Shown here one piece after another: positions 1 to 8,360 of a stretch of 9,866 bases of DNA. Under the pieces are notes generated by a model. That model did no database searches, was not told the origin of the DNA, and saw nothing but the letters and a program-made list of their open reading frames with translations. Position 1 is the first letter of the stretch. The number at the start of each line of letters is the position of its first letter. The stretch is from an uncultured Pseudomonadota bacterium (GTDB lineage Bacteria; Pseudomonadota; Gammaproteobacteria; Burkholderiales; Thiobacillaceae): the NCBI GenBank assembly GCA_903883985.1, contig CAISDD010000177.1:1-9866 (forward strand), given 5' to 3'. A program made the translations under genes and the position numbers.

Positions 1-30
1 AGGGCAGGGTGAAGAACCACCGGCGAGTCC

Positions 31-92
31 CTGTAGCGCTGGCATCCTTGCCGGCGTCTTTGAAAACAGCCGGCTGGAAGCCGGCGCTACAG
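31..92. repeat. Palindromic dispersed-repeat-like element downstream of nit
   Basis: The arms at 31-55 and 69-92 are inverted copies of each other, with about three mismatches and one indel, separated by 13 nt. The outer part CTGTAGCGC is perfect. Elements of this look (TGTAGCGCCGGC ... GCCGGCGCTACA) are, from memory, scattered through many GC-rich bacterial genomes as REP/MITE-like units. It lies 80 bp past the nit stop codon. It could form a long hairpin in the nit transcript, but no T-run follows, so I do not call it a terminator. Positions 1-171 otherwise hold no gene I can support. Confidence 0.7.
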
Positions 93-171
93 AGCCACGA
101 TTATTTCTTTTTGAATCAATTGGTTGAAGTGTATTTCTTGAGAGGATGCATGGTCAGTCGGCGGTGCGGCT

Positions 172-1086
172 TCACTCCTCACGCCCGGCATGATCGCCCT
201 TGATGCCGCAATCCAGGGTGCGGTGCTTGAGGGCAGGCAAGCTCTTGCGCAAACTGGCCTGATAGATGGGATTGATGCCGGCGATGACGACGCCGGAGCC
301 ACGCGGCAGGCGGTCCAGGATATTGCCCCAGGGGTCGACGATCATGCTGTCGCCGTGAGTTTCCCGTCCGCAGAGGTGGTAACCACCTTGAGCCGGGGCA
401 ATCACGTAAGCGAGGTTCTCGATGGCTCGGGCGCGTATCAGCGTCTCGAAATGTGCACGCCCGGTGGTGGCGGTAAAGGCCGCCGGCACCACGATCAGAT
501 CGATCTCGCCCATCGCCCGATACAACTCGGGGAAGCGCAAGTCGTAGCAGATCGACAGGCCGAGGCGGCCGAATGGTGTTTCCACCACCACGACCTGGCC
601 ACCGGGCTCGGTGGTGCTCTCTTCGCTGTAATGTTCTTCCCCCTGATCGAAGCCAAACAGGTGAATCTTGTCATAGCGCGCGGCCTGTCGACCCTTGTCG
701 TCGTAGACCAAACAGGTGTTGCGCACCTTGTCCGGATCGCCGCAGGACATGGGGATCGAGCCACCTACCAGCCAGATACCATGCTTTCTCGCCTGGGCGG
801 ACAGGAATTTCTGCATCGGCCCTTTGCCCTCCTGCTCGCGCACCTTGATCTTGTCGGTGTCCTTCAGGCCCATGAGGGAAAAGTTTTCCGGCAGGGCCAC
901 CAGCTTGGCACCGGCTGCCACGGCCATGCAGATAAGCCGCTCGGCTTCCGCCAGATTGGCGGCCACGTTGGGCCCGGAAGCCATCTGGATGGCCGCCACA
1001 CGGACGATGCCAGCCGCATCCTTGGCGGGGCTGAGTGTGGCGCGGGACTTCGTCTTGGCGAAGCTGGAGGGTTTGGCTCGGGTCAC
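172..1086 (-). CDS. Carbon-nitrogen hydrolase, Nit/omega-amidase-like
   Basis: Cytosolic amidase of the nitrilase superfamily, closest to the Nit1/NitFhit branch. Characterised members hydrolyse deaminated glutathione or omega-amides as metabolite repair. The E-K-C triad is visible when numbered from the GTG start: Glu67 in LPENFSLMG, Lys140 in YDKIHLFGFD and Cys180 in SICYDLRFPEL. About 304 residues is slightly longer than the usual ~270-285. The C-terminal half keeps the family's RARAIEN and HGDSMIVDPWG stretches. The ORF opens at a TTG at 1134. I prefer GTG at 1086, because AAGGA lies 7 nt upstream of it and the ~30 residues before the first beta strand (VRVAAIQMAS) look non-conserved either way. 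It follows priA by 76 nt (28 nt with the TTG start) and is probably cotranscribed with it. The family call is firm; the exact substrate is not known. Confidence 0.93.
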   Translation of the reverse strand: MTRAKPSSFAKTKSRATLSPAKDAAGIVRVAAIQMASGPNVAANLAEAERLICMAVAAGAKLVALPENFSLMGLKDTDKIKVREQEGKGPMQKFLSAQARKHGIWLVGGSIPMSCGDPDKVRNTCLVYDDKGRQAARYDKIHLFGFDQGEEHYSEESTTEPGGQVVVVETPFGRLGLSICYDLRFPELYRAMGEIDLIVVPAAFTATTGRAHFETLIRARAIENLAYVIAPAQGGYHLCGRETHGDSMIVDPWGNILDRLPRGSGVVIAGINPIYQASLRKSLPALKHRTLDCGIKGDHAGREE

Positions 1087-1162
1087 GAAAACGTCCTTGC
1101 TGCGGAGGATAGGGGCGTGGCTGAGGGTACACAAGGATTTCCCTGTGCTGCAATAGCCAAGT

Positions 1163-3370
1163 TCAAACGTCCACCGGATCGACGTCCAGAGTCCATTTCG
1201 CGCCGCGCGCCGGAAGCTGTGACAGCGCTTCCAGCCAAGGCCCGAGAAATGCCTGCAGGTGGCGGCGATTGCCGGATTGCAGGAGCAATTGCAGGCGATG
1301 GCGGTTGGCGACCCGCGGCATCAGGGCCGGTACCGGATCGAATATCTCCACGCTCTGCCCGCCAGGCGTATGCGCTTGTGCCATGGCCTGGCCGATTTCC
1401 CGAGCGGCCATCAGGTAAGCCAGCGCGGCTTCTTCCGTGTTCGCCTCGGCGCGCAGCACCGCCTGCGCTACGTAGGGCGGAAAGTCGGCGGCGCGGCGCT
1501 CGCTCAGTGCCGCCGAGGCAAACCCCGGGTAATCGTGGCGCACGACCGACTGATACAGCGGGTGGCCGGGGTAGCGGGTCTGGATCAGCACCAGGCCGGG
1601 GTGCTCGGCGCGACCGGCACGCCCGGCCACCTGCATGAGTTGGGCGAACAGCCGTTCGCTGGCGCGAAAATCCGGTGACACCAGCGCCTGATCGGCGCCG
1701 ATCACACCCACCAGGGTGAGATGGGGAAAGTCGTGGCCCTTGGCTACGATCTGCGTGCCCACCAGGATGTCCACCTCGCGCGCCGCCACCCGCTCACGCA
1801 TCGCCGCGAAGGCCCCACGGCGGGCGGCGCTGTCGCGGTCGATGCGCAGGATGCGGGCATCGGGAAAGCGTTCCGCCAGGGTTTCTTCCAGCCGCTGCGT
1901 ACCCTGGCCGGCTGGACGCAGGTCGACGCTGCCGCACACCGGGCAGGCTTCAGGCGGCCGGGTATTGAGACCGCAGTGATGGCAGACCAGACGATAGCCA
2001 TGGCCCTCGCGATGCAGCACCAGGTGCGCGGAGCAGCGCGTGCAGGGAAAGACGTGGCCACAGCCGTTGCACGAGAGCGTAGGTGCATAACCTCGGCGGT
2101 TGATGAAGACCAGACTTTGTTCGCCGCGTTGCAAGGTGGCGTCCAGGGCGGCGGTCAGGGCACGGCTAAGTCCGTGCTGTGGACGGTCTGTGCGACTATC
2201 GACCAGGCGCACTTGCGGCAGACTGGCCTGGGCATGTGCTCGCGCCCCCAGAGTGAGCAGGCGGTAACGCCCGGCGCGCGCGTTGTTCCAAGTCTCCAGG
2301 GCCGGGGTGGCGGAGCCCAGCAACACCGGCACCTGGGCCTGGCGCGCCCGCCAGACCGCGATGTCGCGCGCGGAGTAGCGCATGCCTTCCATCTGCTTGT
2401 AGGAGGTGTCGTGTTCTTCGTCGACCACGATCAGCCCCAAGCGCGGCATCGGCGTGAACACCGCCAGGCGCGTGCCCAGGATGATGTCGGCCTCGCCATG
2501 CAGCGCCGCCAGCCAGCCAGCGCGTCGTTCTCCGCTGCTCAAGCCGCTGTGCAGGCCGATCAGTCGGTAGCCGGGAAAACGCCGCGCGAAGCGCTCGCCA
2601 AGCTGCGGCGTGAGATGAATTTCCGGCACCAGAATCAAGGCCTGGCGGCCGCGTGCCAGGGTGTCTGCGACCAGGCGCAGGTAAACCTCGGTCTTGCCGC
2701 TCCCGGTGACGCCATGCAGCAGCCAGGGCGAGAACCCGGCTCCGGCGGCTCGGATGTGGCCCAGGACCGCCTCCTGCTCCGCGGTGGGCTCGGGCGCCAT
2801 GCTCGCCGCTTGCGGCGTGTCAGCGACCACGGCTCCGGCATCCAGCCAGCCGCGGCGGCTCCAGTCACGCAGCAGCGCCTTTTCCCGGTCGCTAAGGTCG
2901 GCGCGGAGCAACGCCGCATCCGCCGCCAGAAAGCGGCGTGCCAGGGCAAGCTGCGCGGGCTTGCGAGCGTCGATCCGGGCAAGCTCGCTGCGTCCGGCGT
3001 CATTCAGCGTGTAGGCTGCGGGAGCGGCGGCCTGTAAGCTCGGTCGGCCGCCACGGCGCAGCGCGGGTGGCAACAGGCTGGCCAGGACCGCGCCCAGGGA
3101 GTGGTGGTAATAACCGGAGGCGAAGCGGGCCAGAGCCAGTAATTCGCCGGGTAGCGGCGGCGTGTCGCGGTCGATGAGCTTGAGCGCCTTCAAGGCGGCG
3201 GGTGCCACCTCCGTGTGCTCCGCCAGCTCGACCAACACGCCCACCAGGGTGCGCGGCCCGAAGGACACCTCGACGCGGCGACCGATGTCGTCCACGCACG
3301 CATCCAGCGCCTGGTAATCAAAGAGGCGATCGACCGGCGTGTCGAGAGCGACTCGGGCGATGGCGCTCAT
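1163..3370 (-). CDS. priA: Primosomal protein N' (PriA), replication restart DNA helicase
   Basis: Superfamily 2 3'-to-5' helicase that recognises stalled forks and D-loops and reloads DnaB through PriB/DnaT or PriC. At 735 residues it matches E. coli PriA (732). Order of parts: an N-terminal 3'-DNA-binding domain starting ARVALDTPVDRLFDY, a winged-helix region, Walker A GVTGSGKTEVY at 220-230, DEEH box at 317-320, and an inserted zinc-binding region with eight cysteines (C434, C437, C443, C446, C463, C466, C476, C479). Motif V (VGTQIVAKGHDFPHL) and motif VI (QVAGRAGR, 580-587) follow, then the C-terminal domain. All motifs are intact. The ATG at 3370 gives the family's normal N-terminus, although no good Shine-Dalgarno precedes it. 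The gene upstream is dacB, separated by an AT-rich gap with DnaA-box-like sites, so priA probably has its own promoter there. nit follows closely. Confidence 0.98.
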   Translation of the reverse strand: MSAIARVALDTPVDRLFDYQALDACVDDIGRRVEVSFGPRTLVGVLVELAEHTEVAPAALKALKLIDRDTPPLPGELLALARFASGYYHHSLGAVLASLLPPALRRGGRPSLQAAAPAAYTLNDAGRSELARIDARKPAQLALARRFLAADAALLRADLSDREKALLRDWSRRGWLDAGAVVADTPQAASMAPEPTAEQEAVLGHIRAAGAGFSPWLLHGVTGSGKTEVYLRLVADTLARGRQALILVPEIHLTPQLGERFARRFPGYRLIGLHSGLSSGERRAGWLAALHGEADIILGTRLAVFTPMPRLGLIVVDEEHDTSYKQMEGMRYSARDIAVWRARQAQVPVLLGSATPALETWNNARAGRYRLLTLGARAHAQASLPQVRLVDSRTDRPQHGLSRALTAALDATLQRGEQSLVFINRRGYAPTLSCNGCGHVFPCTRCSAHLVLHREGHGYRLVCHHCGLNTRPPEACPVCGSVDLRPAGQGTQRLEETLAERFPDARILRIDRDSAARRGAFAAMRERVAAREVDILVGTQIVAKGHDFPHLTLVGVIGADQALVSPDFRASERLFAQLMQVAGRAGRAEHPGLVLIQTRYPGHPLYQSVVRHDYPGFASAALSERRAADFPPYVAQAVLRAEANTEEAALAYLMAAREIGQAMAQAHTPGGQSVEIFDPVPALMPRVANRHRLQLLLQSGNRRHLQAFLGPWLEALSQLPARGAKWTLDVDPVDV

Positions 3371-3489
3371 GTCAATTCAATTAAATGCATGCTGCGGTGC
3401 CACACTCTGGTCGGTCAATTAACACGCGAAGTTAAAGTGATTTGTAAGGGATAAAGGCGAAGCCGTCGGCTATCAAGGAGGTTTATAAA

Positions 3490-3606
3490 TTGCCCACAGA
3501 AGCTGTGGATAACCATGTGGACAAGCTGTCTCGATTGGCTAAAAAGGCTTGTGAAACGGTAGCTTACCTCATCGGTTCATTTTATATGCACAAGATAAAA
3601 CAATAA
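3490..3606 (+). CDS. Putative 38-residue small protein with strong RBS
   Basis: The near-ideal Shine-Dalgarno AAGGAGGT at 3475-3482 is followed after 7 nt by TTG, which opens a 38-codon frame ending in TAA at 3606. The peptide starts M(TTG)-PTEAVDNHVDKLSRLAKK, continues with a hydrophobic patch VAYLIGSFYM and ends HKIKQ, so it could be a small amphipathic helix. I recognise no family. The TTG start and short length weaken the call; the RBS strength and spacing support it. It is transcribed opposite to both neighbours, and two DnaA-box-like sites (3504-3512, 3516-3524) lie inside its early codons. It could equally be a leader peptide, or a chance frame in a regulatory region. Confidence 0.35.
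   Translation: MPTEAVDNHVDKLSRLAKKACETVAYLIGSFYMHKIKQ
3504..3524 (-). promoter_or_regulatory. Two adjacent DnaA-box-like sites
   Basis: Read on the minus strand, 3504-3512 is TTATCCACA, the exact high-affinity DnaA 9-mer. Positions 3516-3524 are TTGTCCACA, one mismatch to TTATNCACA. Same orientation, 3-nt spacing. Further similar sites are ATATGCACA at 3584-3592 (plus strand, one mismatch) and TTATGCACA at 3678-3686 (minus, exact). The grouping suggests DnaA binding upstream of priA; whether it acts in regulation, titration or origin function is inference. Confidence 0.5.
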
Positions 3607-3667
3607 ATATCAATGACTTACAAGCGTGCAGCGCAACCCCGAGTAAGCCTGTTCCGCGCGAAGTCAA

Positions 3668-3686
3668 GCACAATAATTGTGCATAA
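3668..3686. promoter_or_regulatory. Palindrome GCACAAT-A-ATTGTGC overlapping a DnaA-box-like site
   Basis: Positions 3668-3682 form a perfect 7-bp inverted repeat with a one-base centre, and its right arm overlaps the exact DnaA 9-mer TTATGCACA (minus strand, 3678-3686). It lies a few bases past the dacB stop codon at 3688. As RNA it would be a 5-bp stem with a 5-nt loop and no T-run, so it looks more like a protein-binding site than a terminator. Confidence 0.4.
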
Positions 3687-3687
3687 G

Positions 3688-5167
3688 TTATTGCATATTT
3701 TTCTCGTCCGCATTTTCTGGCTGAGCTTTCGGGCGCGGCGCCCCCTGCGTTTCCGCAGCCCATTCCAGCAGCGCGTCCTGCGCACGCGACCCGGCTTCTG
3801 CCCGCTCGTGGTTGATGAGAAACACGACGACACGGCGACCTCCGTTCGCCGTGAGCACATAACCGGCCAGGTTGCGCGCGCCCTTGAGGCTGCCGCTCTT
3901 GAGCCAGGCACGGCCCGTGGTCGCCGTATCCCTGAGCCGGTGCCGCTGCGTGCCTTCTTGCCCTACGGCAGGCAAAGAGGCGGCAAAATCGAACCAGAGC
4001 GGTTGCCGTGTGGCCCAGCGTAACAACCTGGACAAGGCGTGCGCGGTGATACGCTCGCTGCGGGACAGGCCGGCTCCGTTTTCCAGCTCCAGCGGCTCGC
4101 ACAGGAGGTCGCGCTCCACCAGCCAGGAGCGCACGGCACGCACCCCTTTGTCCCAGGTAGCGGGCGCGCCGAAACGCGCGGCACCCAGGTTAAGGAACAG
4201 CATCCTGGCCATGACGTTATTGCTGAACTTGTTGGTGTCGCGCACCAGTAGCGCAACCGGCTGCGACTCAAAGGCCAGCAGCGGTCTTGCCGTCACGGGT
4301 GTAGTCCCGCTCACCACGTTGCCCACAAGCTTGCCGCCCTGTTCCCCCCAGAGCTGGCGGAACCAGGCCGCAGTCGTGGCGGCAGGTGCGAGCAAGTTGA
4401 GCGCGATGGCCCGGTCGCCGCAGGACTCGGCATAGCCTCCATCCAGGATGAGTTTGCCGGCTTCCAGGCGCATCTGCTCGCGCACGTCCATGCACGGACC
4501 GTCACGAGGACTCAGTCCGTTGACGAGCAAGGGGGCGTCGAGCGGCGGGTCGATTGCCGCATGGACCGCCCCAGCGTCTCGTCCCAGGCGCAAGGTCACG
4601 CTGTTGAAGTTGACCAGCAGGGCGGCGGGCTGGGCGTTATAGGGGCGCAGCGGCGCCGCGTCGAAGGCTGCGGGGTCGGCTGGATCGATCTGGTAGTCGC
4701 CGTCGTCGAGCACGACCTCGCCGTGGATCTCGCGCACGCCGCGGGCGCGGATTTCCCGCAGCAGCAGCCAGAAGCGTTCCAGGGTCAGAGCCGGATCGCC
4801 GCCGCCCCGGAGGATCAACCGGCCATCGAGGATGCCATCCCTGAGCGCACCATCGAGCAGGACGTGGGTCGTGAAGGTATGGGCCGGACCGAAATAATCG
4901 AGCACGGCCAGGGTGGTGACCAGCTTCATCAGCGAAGCGGGATTCAGGGAACGCTCACTCCCGTGCTGCAAGAGCGGCCGGGCGGCATCGAGGTCATCCA
5001 CCTCGATGGCGACGCTACTCTCGGGTATGCCCGCCTGTCGCAGGGCCTGAGCGACCGTTTGCGGCAACTCGGCGTGGGCCGAAAAGGTAAGCAGGCCGCA
5101 GAGTAGCTTGGGTAAAGCGAAGCGTGCCCAAGCTACGACAGTAAAGCAGGCGGGACGCCCGCGCTCC

Positions 5168-5181
<14 letters not shown>
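3688..5181 (-). CDS. dacB: D-alanyl-D-alanine carboxypeptidase/endopeptidase, PBP4 (DacB) family
   Basis: Periplasmic serine peptidase of family S13 that trims pentapeptides and cleaves D-Ala-mDAP crosslinks in peptidoglycan. Motifs: SxxK at S83-LM-K86, SxN at S320-N-N322, and K428-S-G430 in place of the usual KTG, a conservative variant. A long insert between the first two motifs is typical of PBP4, and 497 residues fits the family (~470-490). The signal peptide has a positively charged stretch, core LLCGLLTF and a likely cleavage after AHA (residue 37). The only start I can find is TTG at 5181, which lacks a Shine-Dalgarno and overlaps the epimerase gene by 14 nt, implying translational coupling. 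Residues ~5-26 are encoded by two palindromic repeats (5103-5136, 5150-5162), so the N-terminus has been reshaped and the start is uncertain. The C-terminal tail after ~480 is polar and probably disordered. Confidence 0.93.
5103..5136. repeat. Palindromic repeat inside the dacB signal-peptide codons
   Basis: A perfect 10-bp inverted repeat (GTAGCTTGGG at 5103-5112, CCCAAGCTAC at 5127-5136) surrounds a 14-nt centre containing GCGAAGC, a sequence known to form a very stable DNA mini-hairpin. The pattern GTAG-TTGGG ... GCGAAGC ... CCCAA-CTAC resembles a dispersed repeat I know from many proteobacterial genomes. It is read in frame as DacB residues 16-26. Confidence 0.75.
5150..5162. repeat. Second short palindrome, GCGGG-ACG-CCCGC, at the dacB 5' end
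   Basis: A perfect 5-bp inverted repeat with a 3-nt centre. Together with its flanks (about 5148-5168) it resembles another common dispersed unit, which on the minus strand reads GGAGCGCGGGCGTCCCGCCTG-like. It encodes dacB residues within EERGRPAC, a string often seen in repeat-derived reading frames. It lies 13 nt from the 5103-5136 element and starts just after the epimerase stop. Confidence 0.5.
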
Positions 5182-6198
<1,017 letters not shown>

Positions 6199-6202
<4 letters not shown>

Positions 6203-6615
6203 AGCGGTTCCTGATTCAAAATGCAGACGGCGAAATCCCGGAAATCGTCGAGATGCCGACGGCAGATGTTGTGCACGATATGCCAGTCGATGGCGTTGTA
6301 GTTGTGGACCGCGATGTTGCGAAATCCGACCGCTTTTTTCATGCGGCGGGCCAGCATGGCATCGACGATCCCTGCGTTGGCAAGGGCATCGAACGCCTGC
6401 CCCATGGTATCCGGCGCCGGAATTTCCCGGCTGGCGATCAGGTGTGCGGCCACATCGACACAGATCTGCACTGCACGCGTGAGATTCAGCGAGAGGATGT
6501 CCTGAGCATCGACATCACACTCCAGGTCTTCCACATCGGCAGGGCACTTGGCCGTGATTCTGGCAAGGCAGAGACGCAGGGATTCCAGCTTTTGCTCGAT
6601 TACCGTCCTATCCAT
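6199..6615 (-). CDS. hepT: HepT-family HEPN ribonuclease toxin (DUF86)
   Basis: HEPN-domain toxin of a type VII HepT/MntA pair. Family members act as RNases and are silenced when MntA adds AMP groups to the Tyr of the R-X4-H-X-Y motif. That motif is intact here: Arg99, His104 and Tyr106 in RNIAVHNY. At 138 residues it has the normal helical-bundle length (~130-145), and no truncation is seen. The start ATG at 6615 has GGAGG 5 nt upstream and lies inside the 3' end of mntA (16-nt overlap). The stop codon overlaps the start of the epimerase gene, so translation through mntA, hepT and tviC is probably coupled. The toxin looks active by motif. The alternative is a domesticated regulator of the sugar operon. 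Confidence 0.9.
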
Positions 6616-6989
6616 GCACGCCTCCGCTCGGCGAGTATCCGGCTGCGATAGGGCACGAAATCCGCATTGTCGAGGAGATGACGATTCAGTAATTGCGCAT
6701 AACGCTCATCGCTGCCGCGCAGGCGCCGGCCATGTCTGAGGATTTGTCCGAGCAGGGGCTCGCCGACGTGGGCAAGATCGACCAGATCGACGGGCCGGCC
6801 GAGTTGCTCCGCCAGGTCTGCAATCAAAGCCATCCGCTCGGCGCTGCCGAGTGGGGCGGCGGCGGCGACGGCCAGATCGAGGTCGCTATCGGGCCGGGCC
6901 GTGCTGTTGGCCAATGAACCGTACAGGACGGCCAAGTCGATTTCCGGGTGGCGAGCCAGCACCGCGGCAATCAGCCCCTCCGTCGACAT
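6600..6989 (-). CDS. mntA: MntA-family minimal nucleotidyltransferase antitoxin
   Basis: Small DNA-polymerase-beta-fold nucleotidyltransferase that adds AMP to HepT and so neutralises it, using ATP and Mg2+. The diagnostic GSx10DxD is exact: Gly24-Ser25, then Asp36 and Asp38 (YGSLANSTARPDSDLDLAV). A likely third metal-binding acid is Asp68 in PVDLVDL. The 129-residue length fits the family (~100-140). The ATG at 6989 comes 4 nt after the tviB stop without a clear Shine-Dalgarno, so its translation may depend on ribosomes finishing tviB. Antitoxin-before-toxin order and overlap with hepT are typical of the module. What is unusual is its setting inside a sugar-nucleotide operon. Confidence 0.9.
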   Translation of the reverse strand: MSTEGLIAAVLARHPEIDLAVLYGSLANSTARPDSDLDLAVAAAAPLGSAERMALIADLAEQLGRPVDLVDLAHVGEPLLGQILRHGRRLRGSDERYAQLLNRHLLDNADFVPYRSRILAERRRAWIGR

Positions 6990-6993
6990 CGTT

Positions 6994-8277
6994 TTACAGT
7001 CGCCAGAGTTTGAAGCCGGCGGCCCGGATGGCTGTTGGGTCGTAGGCCGACTTCACGTCGGTGAAGACGCCGCCTGGTTTCAGCCTGGCGGTCAGTTCAG
7101 CCAGGCTCATGGCGAGGTATTCCTTGTGCGAGACGGCGGCAACCAGGGCATCGGCCGCCTCCGGCAATTGTTCCCAGGGGGTGAGGTGGATGCCGTATTC
7201 GTGCTCGGCTTCGGGCGATTCGGCGAGGGGGTCATGCACCGCTACATCGCAACCGAAGGAGTGCAGTTCCTTGACCAGATCGGCGACCTTGGAGTTGCGC
7301 AAATCCGGACAGTTCTCCTTGAAGGTGAGCCCGAGGACGATGACCTTGGCGCCCTTCACGGTGACGCCGTTGTGGATCATGCCCTTCACCGTCTGCTGCG
7401 CCACGTAGGCGGCCATGCCGTCGTTGATGCGGCGCCCGGCCAGGATGACCTGCGGGTGGTAGCCCAGCATCTCGGCCTTGTGGGTGAGATAGTAGGGGTC
7501 GACGCCGATGCAATGGCCGCCAACCAGGCCGGGACGGAAGGGCAGGAAGTTCCACTTGGTGCCGGCGGCCTGAAGCACTTCCAGGGTGTCGATGCCCAGG
7601 CGGTCGAAGATCAACGCGAGTTCGTTCATCAAGGCGATGTTGAGGTCGCGCTGCGTGTTCTCGATCACCTTGGCCGCTTCCGCGACCTTGATGGAACTGG
7701 CGCGATGCACACCGGCCGTGATCACCGAGGCATAGAGCTCGGCGACCGCCTCCGAGGTGGGGCCGTCGTCACCCGAGACGACTTTCACGATGCGGGTGAT
7801 GGTGCGTTCCTTGTCGCCCGGATTGACCCGCTCGGGCGAGTAGCCGATGTGGAAGTCTTGCAGCCACTTCATGCCGGAGTGCTGCTCCAGCAGCGGGATG
7901 CAGACTTCTTCGGTCGCTCCGGGATAGACCGTGGATTCATAGATCACGGTCGCGCCCTTCTTCATGTATTTACCCACCGTGGTGGACGAGCCGACCAGGG
8001 GCGAGAAATCGGGGATGTGAGCGTCATCGACCGGAGTGGGCACGGCGATGATGATGAAGTCGGCGCGGCTGATCGTGGTCGGGTCGGTACTGACCGTGAG
8101 CCGCGTTGCCGCCTTCAAATCCTCGCTGCTGACTTCGCCGGTAGGGTCGCAATAATTCTGGTAATGAGCGATCTTGGCGTCCGAGAGGTCGAACCCTATG
8201 GTTTCAAATTTTTTCCCGAATTCCACGGCAAGCGGCAGGCCCACATAGCCCAGGCCGACGACGGCAACGATGCTCAT
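6994..8277 (-). CDS. tviB: UDP-N-acetyl-D-hexosamine 6-dehydrogenase (TviB/WbpO-like)
   Basis: NAD-dependent four-electron oxidation of a UDP-N-acetylhexosamine to its uronic acid, the first dedicated step to GlcNAcA/GalNAcA in capsule, O-antigen or exopolysaccharide. The N-terminal Rossmann GLGYVG is at 8-13, the conserved ESTVYPGATEE around 114-124, the dimerisation helix AAKVIENTQRDLNIALMNEL at 201-220, and the catalytic Cys256 in GGHCIGVDPYYL. At 427 residues the length is typical (~420-440), and the NTQRDLNIALMNE signature favours the UDP-HexNAc group over UDP-glucose dehydrogenase. The ATG at 8277 has GGGGAG 5 nt upstream. It is the first gene of the minus-strand operon, transcribed divergently from the protease. 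No glycosyltransferase or polymerase genes are in view. Confidence 0.95.
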   Translation of the reverse strand: MSIVAVVGLGYVGLPLAVEFGKKFETIGFDLSDAKIAHYQNYCDPTGEVSSEDLKAATRLTVSTDPTTISRADFIIIAVPTPVDDAHIPDFSPLVGSSTTVGKYMKKGATVIYESTVYPGATEEVCIPLLEQHSGMKWLQDFHIGYSPERVNPGDKERTITRIVKVVSGDDGPTSEAVAELYASVITAGVHRASSIKVAEAAKVIENTQRDLNIALMNELALIFDRLGIDTLEVLQAAGTKWNFLPFRPGLVGGHCIGVDPYYLTHKAEMLGYHPQVILAGRRINDGMAAYVAQQTVKGMIHNGVTVKGAKVIVLGLTFKENCPDLRNSKVADLVKELHSFGCDVAVHDPLAESPEAEHEYGIHLTPWEQLPEAADALVAAVSHKEYLAMSLAELTARLKPGGVFTDVKSAYDPTAIRAAGFKLWRL

Positions 8278-8360
8278 GACGACTCCCCGGTAAGCTCAGT
8301 ATGATCACCCGCGTATTCTATGCGAATATGCGTAGCATGATAGGCGTGGAGGGTCCGCTC
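8278..8360. promoter_or_regulatory. Divergent promoter region, tviB operon / protease, with palindrome
   Basis: The 83 bp between the tviB ATG (8277) and the preferred protease ATG (8361) must hold both promoters. On the minus strand TAGAAT at 8320-8315 is a 5/6 match to the -10 consensus. The -35 hexamer 17 nt away (CTATCA) is weak, and the transcript would have a leader of about 30 nt. An imperfect palindrome GCGTATTC-N5-GAATATGC (8311-8331, one mismatched pair) overlaps this -10, as an operator would. I see no convincing plus-strand promoter. Confidence 0.4.

Larger units (their letters stand above)
3371..3687. other. AT-rich intergenic region between dacB and priA
   Basis: This 317-bp gap is visibly more AT-rich than the flanking genes. 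It holds the likely priA promoter (minus strand), a plus-strand short ORF with a strong ribosome binding site, several DnaA-box-like 9-mers, an A/T-rich stretch around 3578-3615 and two overlapping palindromes next to the dacB stop. One weak minus-strand promoter candidate toward priA reads TTGTAA, 17 nt, TTTTAT within about 3595-3630. It is a poor match and sits more than 200 nt from the start codon. No RNA gene or mobile element was recognised. Confidence 0.6.

Noticed and set aside
9..203. Plus-strand 64-codon frame at the left edge
   Set aside because: Much of it (ALASLPASLKTAGWKPALQ) is translation of the palindromic repeat at 31-92, a typical repeat-derived false gene.
190..1638. Long plus-strand open frame (482 codons) opposite nit and the end of priA
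   Set aside because: It is antisense to two genes with complete family motifs. Its translation has no recognisable domain, and stop-free antisense frames are expected in GC-rich DNA.
1721..3037. Plus-strand open frame of 438 codons opposite priA
   Set aside because: It lies wholly inside the well-supported priA helicase coding sequence. It is low-complexity and rich in Q, A, R and G, without motifs.
3371..3687. The priA-dacB gap as the main chromosomal origin
   Set aside because: DnaA-like boxes are suggestive, but dnaA, dnaN, rpmH and gidA are absent from the window and gene direction does not switch here. Kept only as a DnaA-related regulatory hypothesis.
3613..4023. Plus-strand 136-codon frame starting in the AT-rich gap
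   Set aside because: Most of it is antisense to the 3' end of dacB, including the KSG motif region, and it lacks a Shine-Dalgarno.
6901..8304. Plus-strand open frame of 467 codons opposite tviB
   Set aside because: It is a shadow of the tviB reading frame; the product is rich in H, D, G and V with no fold signature, while tviB has its catalytic Cys and Rossmann motif.
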